64,000 nt of DNA from an uncultured Flavobacteriales bacterium (GCA_903837495.1 CAILUT010000031.1:85771-149770), one strand, 5' to 3'; counted from the stretch's first letter, positions 25,980-36,154 are shown. The notes: generated by a model not told the origin, from the sequence alone. Made by a program: numbers and translations.

Positions 25980-26822
25980 ATGAATGTACTTCGATCTGAC
26001 CTGGGAGCCATTTTGGGAGCCCTTTTGCTCTTTCTGCTTTTGCGCATGTTGTCGCCGGTGTTTTTTCCTGAGGCCGGCCCTACAGACTCGGCAAGCCTGA
26101 GCCTGGAACCTTTGCCGCCGGGCTGGGAATGGGAGCCCCCAAAGGACCAAGGAACGCGCTTTCCCAACAAAGCCCGCCGCCCAATTTTGCTGCCGGCCCC
26201 CGGTACGGCCTTGATGGATTTAAAGGAGCAAGATTGGGAAAACATGGGCCTTTCGCCCGCCCAAGCCGCATTGGCTTTGCGCTGGCAGCAAGAAGGGTGG
26301 CTAAGCCGGCCCGACCGCTTGGACCGGCTGTCGGTGCTGCCCGGCAGCCTGGTTGCGGAACTGAAACAACGGCTGCGCTTTCCTGAACTAAAACCCCATG
26401 AACAAAGGGAAACTACGCCTAAAGCTCAAGCTCAAACGCTGGACCTGGCCTTGGCCGATTCCCTACAGCTGTTGCAGCTGCCCGGACTGGGGCCCGCCTC
26501 GGTTTCTAGAATTTTAATGCACCGCCGCCTTTGGGGCGGCTGGGTCGATTGGGCCGAATGGAAATCTTTGCCGGGAATGGACTCGGCTCGGCTTGTCAAA
26601 ATACAAGATAGGATAGGCCCTTTGCCTGCGGTTCAGCCCCGTTCTTTCCTTTATATATGGTTTCCGGAATTGCAACAGCTCTGGTTTTTGACCCCCCGAC
26701 AACAAAAGGCCTTGTTAAAATGGAGGAATCAAACCGGGGCGGCTCAGCCCGACGAATCCAAATGCCGAGAGCTGGGTTTGGACACGGAAAAAATAAAATG
26801 GCTTAAAAGGTATCTGAAGTAG
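25980..26822 (+). CDS. Membrane-anchored helix-hairpin-helix protein
   Basis: 280 residues. A transmembrane segment lies near the N terminus (LGAILGALLLFLLLRMLSPV), then a Pro-rich linker. Two helix-hairpin-helix-like regions follow: residues about 80-130 and about 155-210 (LLQLPGLGPASVSRILMHRR and SLPGMDSARLVKIQDRIG), the G-[LM]-G/D-x-A hairpins known from ComEA. The family is widespread and uncharacterised in Bacteroidota. ComEA itself binds incoming DNA in competence, but no other competence gene is nearby, so a DNA-binding role is inference. A GAACTTTG box just upstream is a weak promoter candidate. Confidence 0.8.
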   Translation: MNVLRSDLGAILGALLLFLLLRMLSPVFFPEAGPTDSASLSLEPLPPGWEWEPPKDQGTRFPNKARRPILLPAPGTALMDLKEQDWENMGLSPAQAALALRWQQEGWLSRPDRLDRLSVLPGSLVAELKQRLRFPELKPHEQRETTPKAQAQTLDLALADSLQLLQLPGLGPASVSRILMHRRLWGGWVDWAEWKSLPGMDSARLVKIQDRIGPLPAVQPRSFLYIWFPELQQLWFLTPRQQKALLKWRNQTGAAQPDESKCRELGLDTEKIKWLKRYLK

Positions 26823-26868
26823 AATGCAAAACAGGAGAATGCCCCTGCTTAAATAAGACAAAAATCAC

Positions 26869-26876
26869 TAACTTCG
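26869..26876 (+). promoter_or_regulatory. Promoter-like TAACTTCG box before the acyl-CoA dehydrogenase
   Basis: TAACTTCG differs from TAnnTTTG by one base and lies 33 bases before ATG 26910. No clear -33 element was seen. Confidence 0.4.
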
Positions 26877-26909
26877 CGCGGCAGCGGAAACGCCTTTAAC
26901 CTCTCCAAC

Positions 26910-28052
26910 ATGAATTTCAATCCCAGCGAAAACCAAGCCATGATCGCCCAAATGGTGCGCGATTTTGCCGAAAAAGAAGTACGCCCTTACCTTATGGAAT
27001 GGGACGAAGCCCAACATTTCCCCATTGACACCTTTAAGAAAATGGGAGAGCTGGGCTTGATGGGCGTGTTGGTTCCCGAAGCCTACGGCGGAGCCGGATT
27101 GGGATACGAAGAGTACGTAACCGCCATTGTAGAGCTGTCCAAAGTATGCGGTTCGGTGGGCTTGTCTATGGCCGCCCACAATTCCCTGTGCACCGGACAC
27201 ATTATGATGTTTGGAAACGAAGAACAAAAGCAAAAACACCTACCCAAATTGGCCACAGCCGAATGGATTGGCGCTTGGGGCTTAACCGAAGCCAACACCG
27301 GATCGGATGCCATGCGCATGCGCTGCACCGCTGTTCAAGACGGAGACTATTGGGTTATCAACGGCACCAAAAACTGGATTACCCATGGTATTTCAGGCGA
27401 CGTGGCAGTGGTTTTGGTGCGCACCGGAGAACTGCTGGATTCCGATGGAATAACTGCTTTTGTAGTAGAGCGGGGTACACCGGGATTTCGTGGGGGCAAG
27501 AAAGAAAACAAGCTGGGCATGCGCAGTTCTGAAACGGCTGAACTGATTTTCGAAAATTGCCGGGTGCACCAAAGTCAAATTCTAGGGCAAGTAGGGCAGG
27601 GCTTTAGGCAGTCCATGAAAATATTGGACGGAGGGCGCATTTCCATTGCGGCGCTCTCCTTGGGCATTGCCAAAGGAGCTTACGAAGCCTCCATTAAATA
27701 CGCCAAAGAGCGGGAACAGTTTGGGCAGCCCATTGCCAATTTTCAGGCCATTTCGTTTAAACTGGCCGACATGGCTACCGAAATTGAAGCGGCGGAACTG
27801 CTGACCTTAAAGGCGGCCGATTTAAAGAACAAGGGATTGCCGGTTACCACCACCTCGGCCATGGCCAAGTATTACGCTTCAGAAGTCTGCGTAAAAGTGG
27901 CCACCGATGCCATTCAGATTTTTGGAGGCTATGGATACACCAAAGACTTTCCGGTTGAGAAATTTTACCGGGATTCTAAGCTGTGCACCATAGGAGAAGG
28001 CACCTCGGAAATCCAAAAATTAGTTATATCGCGCAACGAACTCAAGGATTAA
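26910..28052 (+). CDS. Acyl-CoA dehydrogenase
   Basis: A 380-residue FAD enzyme of normal family length. [17 protein letters not shown] is the first ACAD signature, [13 protein letters not shown] the FAD/substrate strand, and [17 protein letters not shown] the second signature; [14 protein letters not shown] carries the usual C-terminal catalytic glutamate. It oxidises acyl-CoA to trans-2-enoyl-CoA and passes electrons to ETF. The sequence looks most like short-chain (butyryl-CoA) enzymes; chain-length preference is uncertain. It stands alone among unrelated genes. Confidence 0.93.
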   Translation: MNFNPSENQAMIAQMVRDFAEKEVRPYLMEWDEAQHFPIDTFKKMGELGLMGVLVPEAYGGAGLGYEEYVTAIVELSKVCGSVGLSMAAHNSLCTGHIMMFGNEEQKQKHLPKLATAEWIGAWGLTEANTGSDAMRMRCTAVQDGDYWVINGTKNWITHGISGDVAVVLVRTGELLDSDGITAFVVERGTPGFRGGKKENKLGMRSSETAELIFENCRVHQSQILGQVGQGFRQSMKILDGGRISIAALSLGIAKGAYEASIKYAKEREQFGQPIANFQAISFKLADMATEIEAAELLTLKAADLKNKGLPVTTTSAMAKYYASEVCVKVATDAIQIFGGYGYTKDFPVEKFYRDSKLCTIGEGTSEIQKLVISRNELKD

Positions 28053-28056
28053 TTTT

Positions 28057-28064
28057 ACCTTTGC
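28057..28064 (+). promoter_or_regulatory. Bacteroidota -7 box just before the M23 peptidase
   Basis: TACCTTTG ends five bases before ATG 28070, so the transcript would have almost no leader. It also fixes the start codon, since the in-frame upstream ATG at 27983 lies inside the acyl-CoA dehydrogenase gene. Confidence 0.5.
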
Positions 28065-28069
28065 CCTCC

Positions 28070-28855
28070 ATGCAAAAGGCGCTGCAATGTATTGGAATTC
28101 TGCTGTTCCCACTAAATATGTGGGCGGGGGAACCTCCGGCCGGTCCTCCGGCCGAGGAGAAAAAGGTGCCTGCCAGCCATTTGTACATGGATTGGAATCC
28201 GGAGGAGATTCACTACAGCGGGCCTTCCTTGGCCGAAGGCCAATTGTCGCCCGTGGCTTTGATGCGGGCTTCGTGCGACTACCATTCTCCGGTAGCGGGA
28301 GCCGTAACCAGCGGGTTTGGCCGACGCTGGCGCCGCATGCATTATGGCATTGATTTGGATTTGAATACAGGCGATACGGTGGTGGCTGCCTTTGAAGGAA
28401 TGGTGCGCTATGCCGCCTACAATTCTTCCTATGGCAATTTGGTGGTGCTGCGCCACAGCAACGGACTGGAAACCTACTATGCCCATTTGGACTATTTGGG
28501 GGTAAAGCCTGGAGAATATTTAGAAGCCGGTTCTTGGTTGGGATTGGGGGGCAACACAGGCCGCTCTTTCGGTTCGCACCTGCATTTTGAAGTTCGGTAT
28601 TTGGGCTTGCCTATGGATCCGGCTTCGGTGATTGATTTTGAGACCGGACAGGTTCGGTTTGAGGTAGCCGAGCTGTACCGGAAGAACCATGTATTGAAGG
28701 TAAAGAACGGCGAAAAATTTTATCGGGTTAAAGCCGGAGACGATTTGTTTAGTTTGTCTGGGCAGTTTAATATGGATGCCCAAGCCCTGGCCGATTTGAA
28801 TGAATTGGACGCCGGCGATTTGTTGCCCATTGATATGGAGTTGCGGTACCGATAA
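28070..28855 (+). CDS. M23 family peptidoglycan peptidase with C-terminal LysM
   Basis: 261 residues with an N-terminal signal peptide (ALQCIGILLFPLNMWA). The LytM/M23 domain covers roughly residues 65-190: SGFGRRWRRMHYGIDLDLNT holds the H-x-x-x-D zinc ligands and SFGSHLHFEVRYLG the H-x-H motif. The last 45 residues form a LysM-like cell-wall binding module (FYRVKAGDDLFSLSGQF). It should cut peptide crossbridges in peptidoglycan or, if the catalytic set is impaired, activate amidases; the visible ligands argue for activity. Confidence 0.9.
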   Translation: MQKALQCIGILLFPLNMWAGEPPAGPPAEEKKVPASHLYMDWNPEEIHYSGPSLAEGQLSPVALMRASCDYHSPVAGAVTSGFGRRWRRMHYGIDLDLNTGDTVVAAFEGMVRYAAYNSSYGNLVVLRHSNGLETYYAHLDYLGVKPGEYLEAGSWLGLGGNTGRSFGSHLHFEVRYLGLPMDPASVIDFETGQVRFEVAELYRKNHVLKVKNGEKFYRVKAGDDLFSLSGQFNMDAQALADLNELDAGDLLPIDMELRYR

Positions 28856-28896
28856 TACGCTGTTCTAGACACTTAATTTAACTGTGGTTTTATCCC

Positions 28897-29601
28897 ATGG
28901 AAAAAGGAAATTTCGAATACATGGGCAATGAGCTCAGCTTGTTTAAAGACGCGCGCAATTGGAAATCTTATTTTTCTTCAAAAATTGGGAAATACATTGC
29001 TGGAGATGTTTTAGAGGTTGGGGCGGGAATTGGCGTAAATACAGAGTTTTTGGTTCTGTCAGGATCTTCGATAAAAACAGTAACATTGGTGGAGCCGGAT
29101 CCAGTACAAGCCAATCAAATTCCAGGAAATTTAAGTGCTTGGGGAGGAGAAGCTAGAGTTGTTGCAGGTACAATCGCTAATTTAATGGAAGAGTTTGATA
29201 GCATATTGTATATAGATGTCATTGAACACATTGAGGATGCCACCGCGGAGCTTCAACGTGCCAAAGAAATGCTTAAGCCGGGAGGGTTTTTAATTGTCTT
29301 GGTTCCAGCCTTTGCCTTTCTTTATAGTCCTTTTGATGCACAAATTGGTCATTTCCGAAGGTATAATCGTAAACTATTAAGGAGTGAGTTGCCTCAGGGA
29401 TTGATTCGGAAAGAGGAATTCTATTTGGATTCCATGGGCTTTTTTGCTTCATTGGCCAACCGATTTCTATTGAAGCAATCGGCACCAACAAAAGCGAACA
29501 TTCAATTTTGGGACAAAGGTTTGATTCCCCTATCCAAGGTGACCGATGTTCTCACTTTTAATCAGTTCGGGAAATCATTGGTTGGTGTATATCAAAATTA
29601 A
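28897..29601 (+). CDS. Class I SAM-dependent methyltransferase
   Basis: 234 residues: VLEVGAGIGVNTEFLVLSG (motif I), TLVEPDPVQANQI (acidic strand 2), and FDSILYIDVIEHIEDATAEL (motif IV), then MLKPGGFLIVLVPAFAFLYS and a Y-x-R segment (HFRRYNRKLLRSEL). This pattern is common in Bacteroidota enzymes near glycan genes. It is moderately AT-rich. A structured repeat starts 22 bases after the stop codon. Confidence 0.83.
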   Translation: MEKGNFEYMGNELSLFKDARNWKSYFSSKIGKYIAGDVLEVGAGIGVNTEFLVLSGSSIKTVTLVEPDPVQANQIPGNLSAWGGEARVVAGTIANLMEEFDSILYIDVIEHIEDATAELQRAKEMLKPGGFLIVLVPAFAFLYSPFDAQIGHFRRYNRKLLRSELPQGLIRKEEFYLDSMGFFASLANRFLLKQSAPTKANIQFWDKGLIPLSKVTDVLTFNQFGKSLVGVYQN

Positions 29602-29623
29602 AGTTAGAAGACTCCCCGCCGCC

Positions 29624-29764
29624 CGCGGCAGGGATTGAGCCAGCTAGCCCACAGGGGCGAGGCCCCAGGCGGCGCAGGGCAGAGGGGGCGACCTTGGGAG
29701 CCACCCGCCGCCCGCGCCGCACGGGCCTTCGCACCGAGGACTAGCAGCGAAAGCCCGCTTGCCG
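29624..29764 (+). repeat. Structured hairpin element, copy 3
   Basis: Begins GCGGCAGGGATTGAG and ends GCGAAAGCCCGCTTGCCGC. At the base GCTAG pairs with CTAGC, and the two-base pair beside the internal loop is GC/GC where other copies have CG/CG. The inner stem pairs GCGGCGC with GCGCCGC. Apex GGCGACCTTGGGAGCC (29686-29701) combines the GGC/GCC closing stem with a CUUG tetraloop. Located just after a methyltransferase gene. Confidence 0.85.
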
Positions 29765-30051
29765 CCCCAACCACCACCCCCAAATCCAGATTTAAGCCCA
29801 TTTTTTCAAAGCATACCTACTTTTAGGTAGCGAAAATACCTTGGTTTGCCGAGCCGAATTCGCGGCTCAACACCCTAGTTTTCAGCGCATTTTAAGGTTG
29901 AACAGCCAATAGTGTGCTTGTTTAGAATGATTCCAATCAAAATAAAAAGGCAAAAAATCCAGCAAAAGGGGCCGAAAAAATCCGAATTCAATTAAATTTG
30001 TGCCACCTTGAGAGAATAAGGTTTTTTAACATAGAGCAATACACGACTCCT
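29765..30051. other. Upstream region of the act-cox operon
   Basis: No gene. It contains ACCTA-CTTT-TAGGT at 29814-29827, overlapping a TACTTTTA box, and GAGCCG...CGGCTC (29850-29867), a hairpin with a six-base loop. The TAAATTTG box at 29993-30000 is the best promoter candidate for actA. Confidence 0.5.
29993..30000 (+). promoter_or_regulatory. Candidate -7 promoter box of the act-cox operon
   Basis: TAAATTTG matches TAnnTTTG and lies 52 bases before ATG 30052. An in-frame TTG at 29998 within the box is not a credible start. Confidence 0.5.
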
Positions 30052-31416
30052 ATGAGGAATGTTTTACGCCACGCCCGGCTTTTGATGGTAGGACTTTTGA
30101 TAGCCCTGCCTCACTTTATGCGGGCCGAAGTCAGTGCAGAGCAAGGAAAACAGTTGTTTAAAGCCAACTGCGCCCGCTGCCACTACGTTACCGATAAACG
30201 ATTTGTTGGACCCGGTTTGGCCGGAGTTCAAGACCGCTGGAGCGACGAGGCCAACCTGCTGGCCTGGATTCGCAATTCGTCGGATTACCTTAAAACAGGC
30301 GATTCCTACGCTACCAAGCTGTTTGCCGAGTACAACGGTTCGGTCATGCCCGCTTTTCAGTTGTCGGACGATGAACTTCGATCCATCTTGGCCTACATTG
30401 CCGAGCCCGGTGAAGAGGCAAAACCCGCCACCGCCGAAACCGATGCAAGCGGTAGCCCTGAAGGTGGAAAAGCAGAAGGCGACAATACCCTGCTTACTTT
30501 TGTGTTGATTGGAGCAGCTCTGCTGTTGCTGATTCTAGCCCGTTCCCTGAACAGCGTTTCAAAAGCGCTGGAAAACGTGCGCCGAGAAAAAGCCGGCGAA
30601 GAACCCGTTCAAGAAGAAACCATTAATGTGGTGGGCAAAGCCGTAGCCTGGATGGCCCGCAACAAACGCCTTACCGCGGTGCTTGCCCTGGTGCTGGTCG
30701 GCTCGGTTTCCTACAAAGGTTTTGTAGCCTTAAATACCATCGGAGTGTACGAAGGGTATCAACCCAAACAACCCATTGCCTTTTCGCACAAACTGCACGT
30801 AGGGCAAAATAAAATCGAGTGCCAATATTGCCACTCGACCGTTGAAAAATCTAAACATGCCAACATTCCTTCGGCCAACGTGTGTATGAATTGCCACAAA
30901 GCCGTTCAGGAAGGCCCACAATACGGCAAAAATGAAATCACCAAAATTTACGCCGCTGTAGGCTGGAATCCGGAGAAGAACGAATACTTTAAGGATTATG
31001 CCAAGATGGACAAAGACGAATTGGCCGCTTTCTATGGCAGCTACTTGGGCGATGAAAATGCGGCGGCCGCGGTAGAACCTTTTATTCAATCGAACATTGA
31101 ATGGGTGCAAATTCACAAACTGCCCGACCATGCTTACTTTAACCACGCTCAACACGTGAAAGTGGGCAAAGTAGAATGCACCACTTGCCACGGCGAAGTG
31201 GGGGAAATGGAAGAGGTGTATCAGCATAGCCCGCTCACCATGGGCTGGTGCATCAATTGCCACCGGGAAACCGAGGTGCAATACGCCACCAACGGTTATT
31301 ATGAGCGCCTGCACCAATATTATAAGGAGCACAAAGGCGAATACGAAATGCGGGAAGGGCAGGCCTTTACCGTAGAAAAAATCGGCGGATTGGAATGTTC
31401 CAAATGCCACTATTAA
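30052..31416 (+). CDS. actA: Alternative complex III subunit A, multiheme cytochrome c
   Basis: 454 residues with a signal peptide and six C-x-x-C-H heme sites: residues 40-44, 257-261, 278-282, 376-380, 400-404 and 449-453. The first belongs to a small monoheme cytochrome c domain; two hydrophobic segments (about 147-166 and 207-225) follow, then the pentaheme part that defines ActA. In alternative complex III it carries electrons from the quinol site towards cytochrome c or directly to the oxidase. The classic ActA is described as pentaheme, so the N-terminal monoheme domain is an extension. ATG 30052 begins a good signal peptide. First gene of act-cox. Confidence 0.92.
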   Translation: MRNVLRHARLLMVGLLIALPHFMRAEVSAEQGKQLFKANCARCHYVTDKRFVGPGLAGVQDRWSDEANLLAWIRNSSDYLKTGDSYATKLFAEYNGSVMPAFQLSDDELRSILAYIAEPGEEAKPATAETDASGSPEGGKAEGDNTLLTFVLIGAALLLLILARSLNSVSKALENVRREKAGEEPVQEETINVVGKAVAWMARNKRLTAVLALVLVGSVSYKGFVALNTIGVYEGYQPKQPIAFSHKLHVGQNKIECQYCHSTVEKSKHANIPSANVCMNCHKAVQEGPQYGKNEITKIYAAVGWNPEKNEYFKDYAKMDKDELAAFYGSYLGDENAAAAVEPFIQSNIEWVQIHKLPDHAYFNHAQHVKVGKVECTTCHGEVGEMEEVYQHSPLTMGWCINCHRETEVQYATNGYYERLHQYYKEHKGEYEMREGQAFTVEKIGGLECSKCHY

Positions 31417-31450
31417 TCCTGTTTCTGTAAAAATCGTTTGACCTCGGATT

Positions 31451-34400
31451 ATGAGCAACCAACAACACTATTGGAAAGGATACGAAGAACTGGAAAACGA
31501 ACCTGGCTTTGTGGCTGGCCGCGAAAAGGAATTCGCGGAAGATTTGCCCATGGAAGAGTTCCTAGGGAATGAGGCCAACTTGGGGTCCACCCAAACCAAC
31601 CGCCGGGACTTTTTGAAGTTTTTGGGCTTTGGCGTTACCGCCGCTACCCTAGCCGCCTGCGAAACGCCCGTAAACAAGGCTATTCCTTACTTGGTAAAGC
31701 CCGAAACGATTACCCCCGGCGTTCCCAATTACTACGCGTCAACGTATTACGATGGCCGCGACTATTGCCCCGTGGTGGTGAAAACCCGGGAAGGCCGCCC
31801 CATTAAACTGAAAGGGAATCCCGCTTCGGTCTTGAGCCGTGGAGGCAGCAACGCCCGAGTTCAAGGTTCTATACTGGGTCTTTACGACGGAAAGCGCGCT
31901 AAAACGGCCATGAAAGGCGGAAAATCCATCGGTTGGTCTGCCGCCGACAAGGAAATTGCCGAGGCCCTGAAAGCCATTGGAACCGAAGGCAAAAAGGCGG
32001 TGTTGATGACCAATACCCTTATTTCTCCTTCAACCCGTGCAGCGGTAGATTTGTTCTTGACCGCTTATCCTCAGGTTGAACACATTGCCTACGATGCGGT
32101 TTCGTACCAAGGCATTCGCCTTGCCCACCAACAGGCATTTGGCAAAAGCATTATTCCACACATGGATTTTGCGAAAGCCCGTTCCATTGTTGGCATTGGT
32201 GCCGATTTCTTGAACGGTTGGTTGAACAGCTGCGCATACGAAAGCGGTTACGCCGAATCGCGCTCCCCCGAAAACCCACATATGTCTCGGCATTTTCAGT
32301 TTGAAACCGTGATGTCTTTGGCGGGTTCAAACGCCGATTACCGTTCCATGATTAAGGCCTCGCAACAAGGAGCTGCCGTGGTGGCTTTGTACAACGCCGT
32401 GGCCGAAAAGACTGGAAACAGCAAAGTGGCCGGAGGCGAAGTGCCTTTCGCTGCCGACATAGCCCGTGCCGCAACACACCTGCTTGCCAACAAAGGCCAT
32501 GGATTGGTGGTTTGCGGTTTGAACGACCTGAACGCCCAATATTTGGTGGCCCGCATCAATCAAATGCTGGGCAATTATGGCTCAACCTTGAGCCTGAACA
32601 CCAGCCTAAATATGTTTGCCGGCAACGATGCCGCTGCTTTGAAATTGACCGAGCGCATGAAATCGGGCGAAGTACAGGGAGTCATTTTGTACGGAGTGAA
32701 TCCGGGCTACTCCATGCCCGACGCCCAGGCCTTCAATCAGGCCCTGGCCGGTTTGAAGTTGTCGGTTTCTTTTGCCGACCGCGCCGAAGAAAGCCCCGCT
32801 CAATACTTGCTTCCAGACCACCATTATTTGGAGAGTTGGAACGACTTTGAAGCCGTAAGCGGACATTTTAGCGTTCAACAGCCTACCATTCATCCCTTGT
32901 TTGACACGCGTCAAGCTCAGGAAACATTGATGGTTTGGGCCGGACAAGCGCAACGTTCCGACAAGAACAACACCGCTTACCGGGAGTTTATGAAAGCCCG
33001 TTGGGTGAATGTGTTTAATCCATTGGGTAAATCTTGGGACGGCTTTTTGTATGAAGGCTGCTGGCAGGCTGCTCCGGCGGTGGATGCCACTGCGACTCCG
33101 GTTTCTCCGGAGGGTGGTTTGACGGCCACGGCCGCGTCTGCTGCATTGGCGGTAAAAGCCCCCCAAGGCTATGAAGTGGTATTGTACGAAAAAGTAGGAA
33201 TGGGCTGGGGCAATCATGCCAACAACCCTATTCTTCAGGAACTGCCCGACCCGATTTCAAGGGTAACTTGGGACAACTACATCACCATGGCGCCAGCTGA
33301 CATGGATGCGATGAAGTTGAACAAAATGATGGGTCAAGAGCAACAGGCCAATGTGGTGAAGGTTAGCCTAGGCAACCGTTCGCTGGAATTGCCGGTGTTG
33401 GCTCAGCCCGGACAAGCTCCAGGAAGCATTGGAATCGCATTGGGATATGGGCGGTTGTTTGGCCGAGCCGAACAAGCTACCTTGGGTGCCAATGCCTTTC
33501 CGTTTATGGGAACCCAAAACGGAGTTTTAAGTGCGATAGCCTATGGTGCGAAAATCGATACCACGGCATCAACCTATGGCTTAGCGGGTACGCAGACCCA
33601 CCATACCATGATGGGTCGGGACATCATAAAGGAAACATCTTTGAAAGAGTTTAAGGCCAATGCCGCTTCTGGCAATGCCCCAAAAACACAGCATACGAAT
33701 GTAGCCGATTTGATTCCGGCGGGAGAACATGAAGCCCCCATCAGCAAAGTAGATTACTGGCGGGAGTTTAAAATGATCAACCACCGCTGGGGCATGTCGA
33801 TCGACTTGAATTCCTGCACCGGTTGTGGAGCCTGCGTGGTTTCTTGCCACGTAGAAAACAACGTTCCGGTGGTAGGCAAAGACGAAGTGCGCCGCTCACG
33901 CGACATGCACTGGTTGCGCATTGACCGGTATTATACCTCCGATGCCGATCCTTCAACCCGGTATGAGCGGGGGAACAAAGACCATGTGGCCAAGGAGATT
34001 CCATCGGCCAACCCAAGGGTGGCTTTTCAGCCGGTGATGTGTCAGCATTGCAACCACGCTCCTTGCGAAACCGTTTGTCCGGTATTGGCGACCACCCACA
34101 GCACTGAAGGGTTAAACCAAATGACCTACAACCGGTGCGTAGGAACCCGCTATTGTGCCAACAACTGCCCATATAAAGTGCGTCGGTTCAACTGGTTTAG
34201 CTACCACGACAATCAGAAGTTCGATTACTTTATGAACGACGATTTGGGTAAAATGGTGTTGAACCCAGACGTAACGGTACGGGCTCGTGGGGTGATGGAG
34301 AAGTGTTCTTTGTGTGTGCAGCGCATTCAAGCGGGCAAGTTGACCGCCAAATCGGAAGGCCGCATGGTTGCCGACGGCGAAGTTCAAACGGCTTGTGCAG

Positions 34401-34699
34401 AGGCCTGCCCCACGAACGCCATTGTTTTTGGCGATTTCAACGACGAAAAAGGCAAACTCACCGGATTGGCTCAACACGGCCGTTCTTACTATTTGTTGGA
34501 AGAGGTGGGCGTGAAGCCCAACATCGTGTATCAAACCAAAGTGCGCAACGTAGATGAGGCTTACGGCCACAAAGCCGCTGCCCATCATGGTGCCGAGCAT
34601 ACCGGGCATGAAGCCGGACATGAAAAAGGCCACGAAGTTGGAAAAGAGGCCCATTCGGGTTCTGGAAACGAATCCCATAGCGAACATAAATCCCATTAA
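31451..34699 (+). CDS. actB: Alternative complex III subunit B, molybdopterin-like plus iron-sulfur
   Basis: 1082 residues. A twin-arginine-type region (NRRDFLKFLGFGVTAATLAA then Cys) lies about 50 residues in, so the protein is probably exported folded and lipid-anchored. A long molybdopterin oxidoreductase-like domain follows, which in ActB is known to lack the cofactor. The C-terminal third is a ferredoxin-like part with four cysteine groups: CTGCGACVVSC, CQHCNHAPCETVCPV, CVGTRYCANNCPY and CSLCVQRI...CAEACP, consistent with three 4Fe-4S and one 3Fe-4S cluster. The last 40 residues are rich in His, Glu and Gly. Confidence 0.94.
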   Translation: MSNQQHYWKGYEELENEPGFVAGREKEFAEDLPMEEFLGNEANLGSTQTNRRDFLKFLGFGVTAATLAACETPVNKAIPYLVKPETITPGVPNYYASTYYDGRDYCPVVVKTREGRPIKLKGNPASVLSRGGSNARVQGSILGLYDGKRAKTAMKGGKSIGWSAADKEIAEALKAIGTEGKKAVLMTNTLISPSTRAAVDLFLTAYPQVEHIAYDAVSYQGIRLAHQQAFGKSIIPHMDFAKARSIVGIGADFLNGWLNSCAYESGYAESRSPENPHMSRHFQFETVMSLAGSNADYRSMIKASQQGAAVVALYNAVAEKTGNSKVAGGEVPFAADIARAATHLLANKGHGLVVCGLNDLNAQYLVARINQMLGNYGSTLSLNTSLNMFAGNDAAALKLTERMKSGEVQGVILYGVNPGYSMPDAQAFNQALAGLKLSVSFADRAEESPAQYLLPDHHYLESWNDFEAVSGHFSVQQPTIHPLFDTRQAQETLMVWAGQAQRSDKNNTAYREFMKARWVNVFNPLGKSWDGFLYEGCWQAAPAVDATATPVSPEGGLTATAASAALAVKAPQGYEVVLYEKVGMGWGNHANNPILQELPDPISRVTWDNYITMAPADMDAMKLNKMMGQEQQANVVKVSLGNRSLELPVLAQPGQAPGSIGIALGYGRLFGRAEQATLGANAFPFMGTQNGVLSAIAYGAKIDTTASTYGLAGTQTHHTMMGRDIIKETSLKEFKANAASGNAPKTQHTNVADLIPAGEHEAPISKVDYWREFKMINHRWGMSIDLNSCTGCGACVVSCHVENNVPVVGKDEVRRSRDMHWLRIDRYYTSDADPSTRYERGNKDHVAKEIPSANPRVAFQPVMCQHCNHAPCETVCPVLATTHSTEGLNQMTYNRCVGTRYCANNCPYKVRRFNWFSYHDNQKFDYFMNDDLGKMVLNPDVTVRARGVMEKCSLCVQRIQAGKLTAKSEGRMVADGEVQTACAEACPTNAIVFGDFNDEKGKLTGLAQHGRSYYLLEEVGVKPNIVYQTKVRNVDEAYGHKAAAHHGAEHTGHEAGHEKGHEVGKEAHSGSGNESHSEHKSH

Positions 34700-34719
34700 T
34701 TCAATCAATCCTACCGGAT

Positions 34720-36132
34720 ATGCTCATCGAATCACCGATACGTCAGCCGCTCATACTGGGCAATAAAACTTACGCTCAGATTACCGACGAAATTGTGCGT
34801 CCTATTGAGGGAAGAGCCAATAAATTGTGGTATCTGGTTTTTACGGTCGCCGCACTTTGTGCTTTATGGGGCCTGGGGTTGATTGCGTACACCTTTGGCA
34901 CCGGAATTGGGGTTTGGGGTTTGAATAAAACCGTAGGTTGGGCTTGGGACATCACCAATTTCGTTTGGTGGGTAGGTATTGGCCATGCCGGAACCCTGAT
35001 TTCAGCCATTTTGCTCTTGTTCCGCCAAAAGTGGCGCATGGCCATCAACCGTTCGGCCGAGGCCATGACCGTTTTTGCGGTCATTTGTGCCGCGATGTTC
35101 CCCGGAATTCACGTAGGTCGAGTTTGGGTGGTGTATTGGTTTTTCCCGGTCCCGAATACCTTTGGATCGTTGTGGGTAAACTTTAACTCGCCCCTGCTTT
35201 GGGACTTGTTCGCCATATCAACCTATTTCTCTGTTTCACTTGGATTTTGGTACGTAGGTTTGATTCCAGATTTTGCCACGGTGCGCGACCGGCAGGTGCT
35301 TCCTTTTATGAAGAAAATCTACAGCGTTGTATCGTTTGGTTGGTCAGGAACCACCAAAAGTTGGCAGCGGTTTGAAGAGGTTTCCTTGGTTTTGGCAGGT
35401 TTATCAACGCCATTGGTGCTGTCGGTGCACACCATTGTATCGTTCGACTTCGCTACATCGGTGATTCCCGGTTGGCATACCACGATTTTTCCGCCCTACT
35501 TTGTAGCGGGAGCGATTTTCTCGGGCTTTGCCATGGTGGCTACCCTGCTGTTGATCATGCGTCAGGTGTTGAACCTGCAAGAATACATCACGGTGAACCA
35601 CCTGGAGTCCATGAATAAAATTATTGTGGTTACAGGGTCAATAGTGGGAGTGGCCTACATCACCGAATTGGTTATTGCTTGGTATTCAGGGGTTCAGTAC
35701 GAGCACTATGCCTTCCTGAACCGCGCCACAGGTCCCTATGCTTGGGCGTATTGGATTATGATGAGCTGCAACGTCATTAGCCCACAGTTGTTCTGGTTCC
35801 GGAAAATCCGCCGCAGTCTGTTGGCCACCTTCCTGTTGTCGATTGTGGTGAACATTGGTATGTGGTTTGAGCGTTTCGTAATTATTGTAACCTCCTTGCA
35901 CCGGGATTATTTGCCCTCTTCTTGGACCATGTTCTATCCAACCTGGGTGGACATTGGAATCTTCATTGGAACCTTGGGTATTTTCTTCACCCTGTTCTTA
36001 CTTTTCTCTAGGACCTTCCCGGTTATTGCTATCGCCGAAACCAAGTCGATTCTGAAAATTTCGGGCGACAATTGGAAGGAGAAAACCGAAAGCAAGTATG
36101 CTCAGGTGGGCGAACATGGAGGACATCATTAA
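34720..36132 (+). CDS. actC: Alternative complex III subunit C, NrfD/PsrC-type quinol site
   Basis: A 470-residue integral membrane protein with about ten spans, of the NrfD/PsrC family. FVWWVGIGHAGTLISAILLL is the conserved helix near the quinol site, and MFPGIHVGRVWVVYW and LVLSVHTIVSFDFATSVIPG are typical ActC segments. It binds menaquinol at the periplasmic side and passes electrons to the ActB clusters. It ends in a short His-rich tail (EHGGHH). Located 20 bases after actB and 22 before actD. Confidence 0.93.
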   Translation: MLIESPIRQPLILGNKTYAQITDEIVRPIEGRANKLWYLVFTVAALCALWGLGLIAYTFGTGIGVWGLNKTVGWAWDITNFVWWVGIGHAGTLISAILLLFRQKWRMAINRSAEAMTVFAVICAAMFPGIHVGRVWVVYWFFPVPNTFGSLWVNFNSPLLWDLFAISTYFSVSLGFWYVGLIPDFATVRDRQVLPFMKKIYSVVSFGWSGTTKSWQRFEEVSLVLAGLSTPLVLSVHTIVSFDFATSVIPGWHTTIFPPYFVAGAIFSGFAMVATLLLIMRQVLNLQEYITVNHLESMNKIIVVTGSIVGVAYITELVIAWYSGVQYEHYAFLNRATGPYAWAYWIMMSCNVISPQLFWFRKIRRSLLATFLLSIVVNIGMWFERFVIIVTSLHRDYLPSSWTMFYPTWVDIGIFIGTLGIFFTLFLLFSRTFPVIAIAETKSILKISGDNWKEKTESKYAQVGEHGGHH

Positions 36133-36154
36133 ACAGCATTGAACCGAAAGCGTT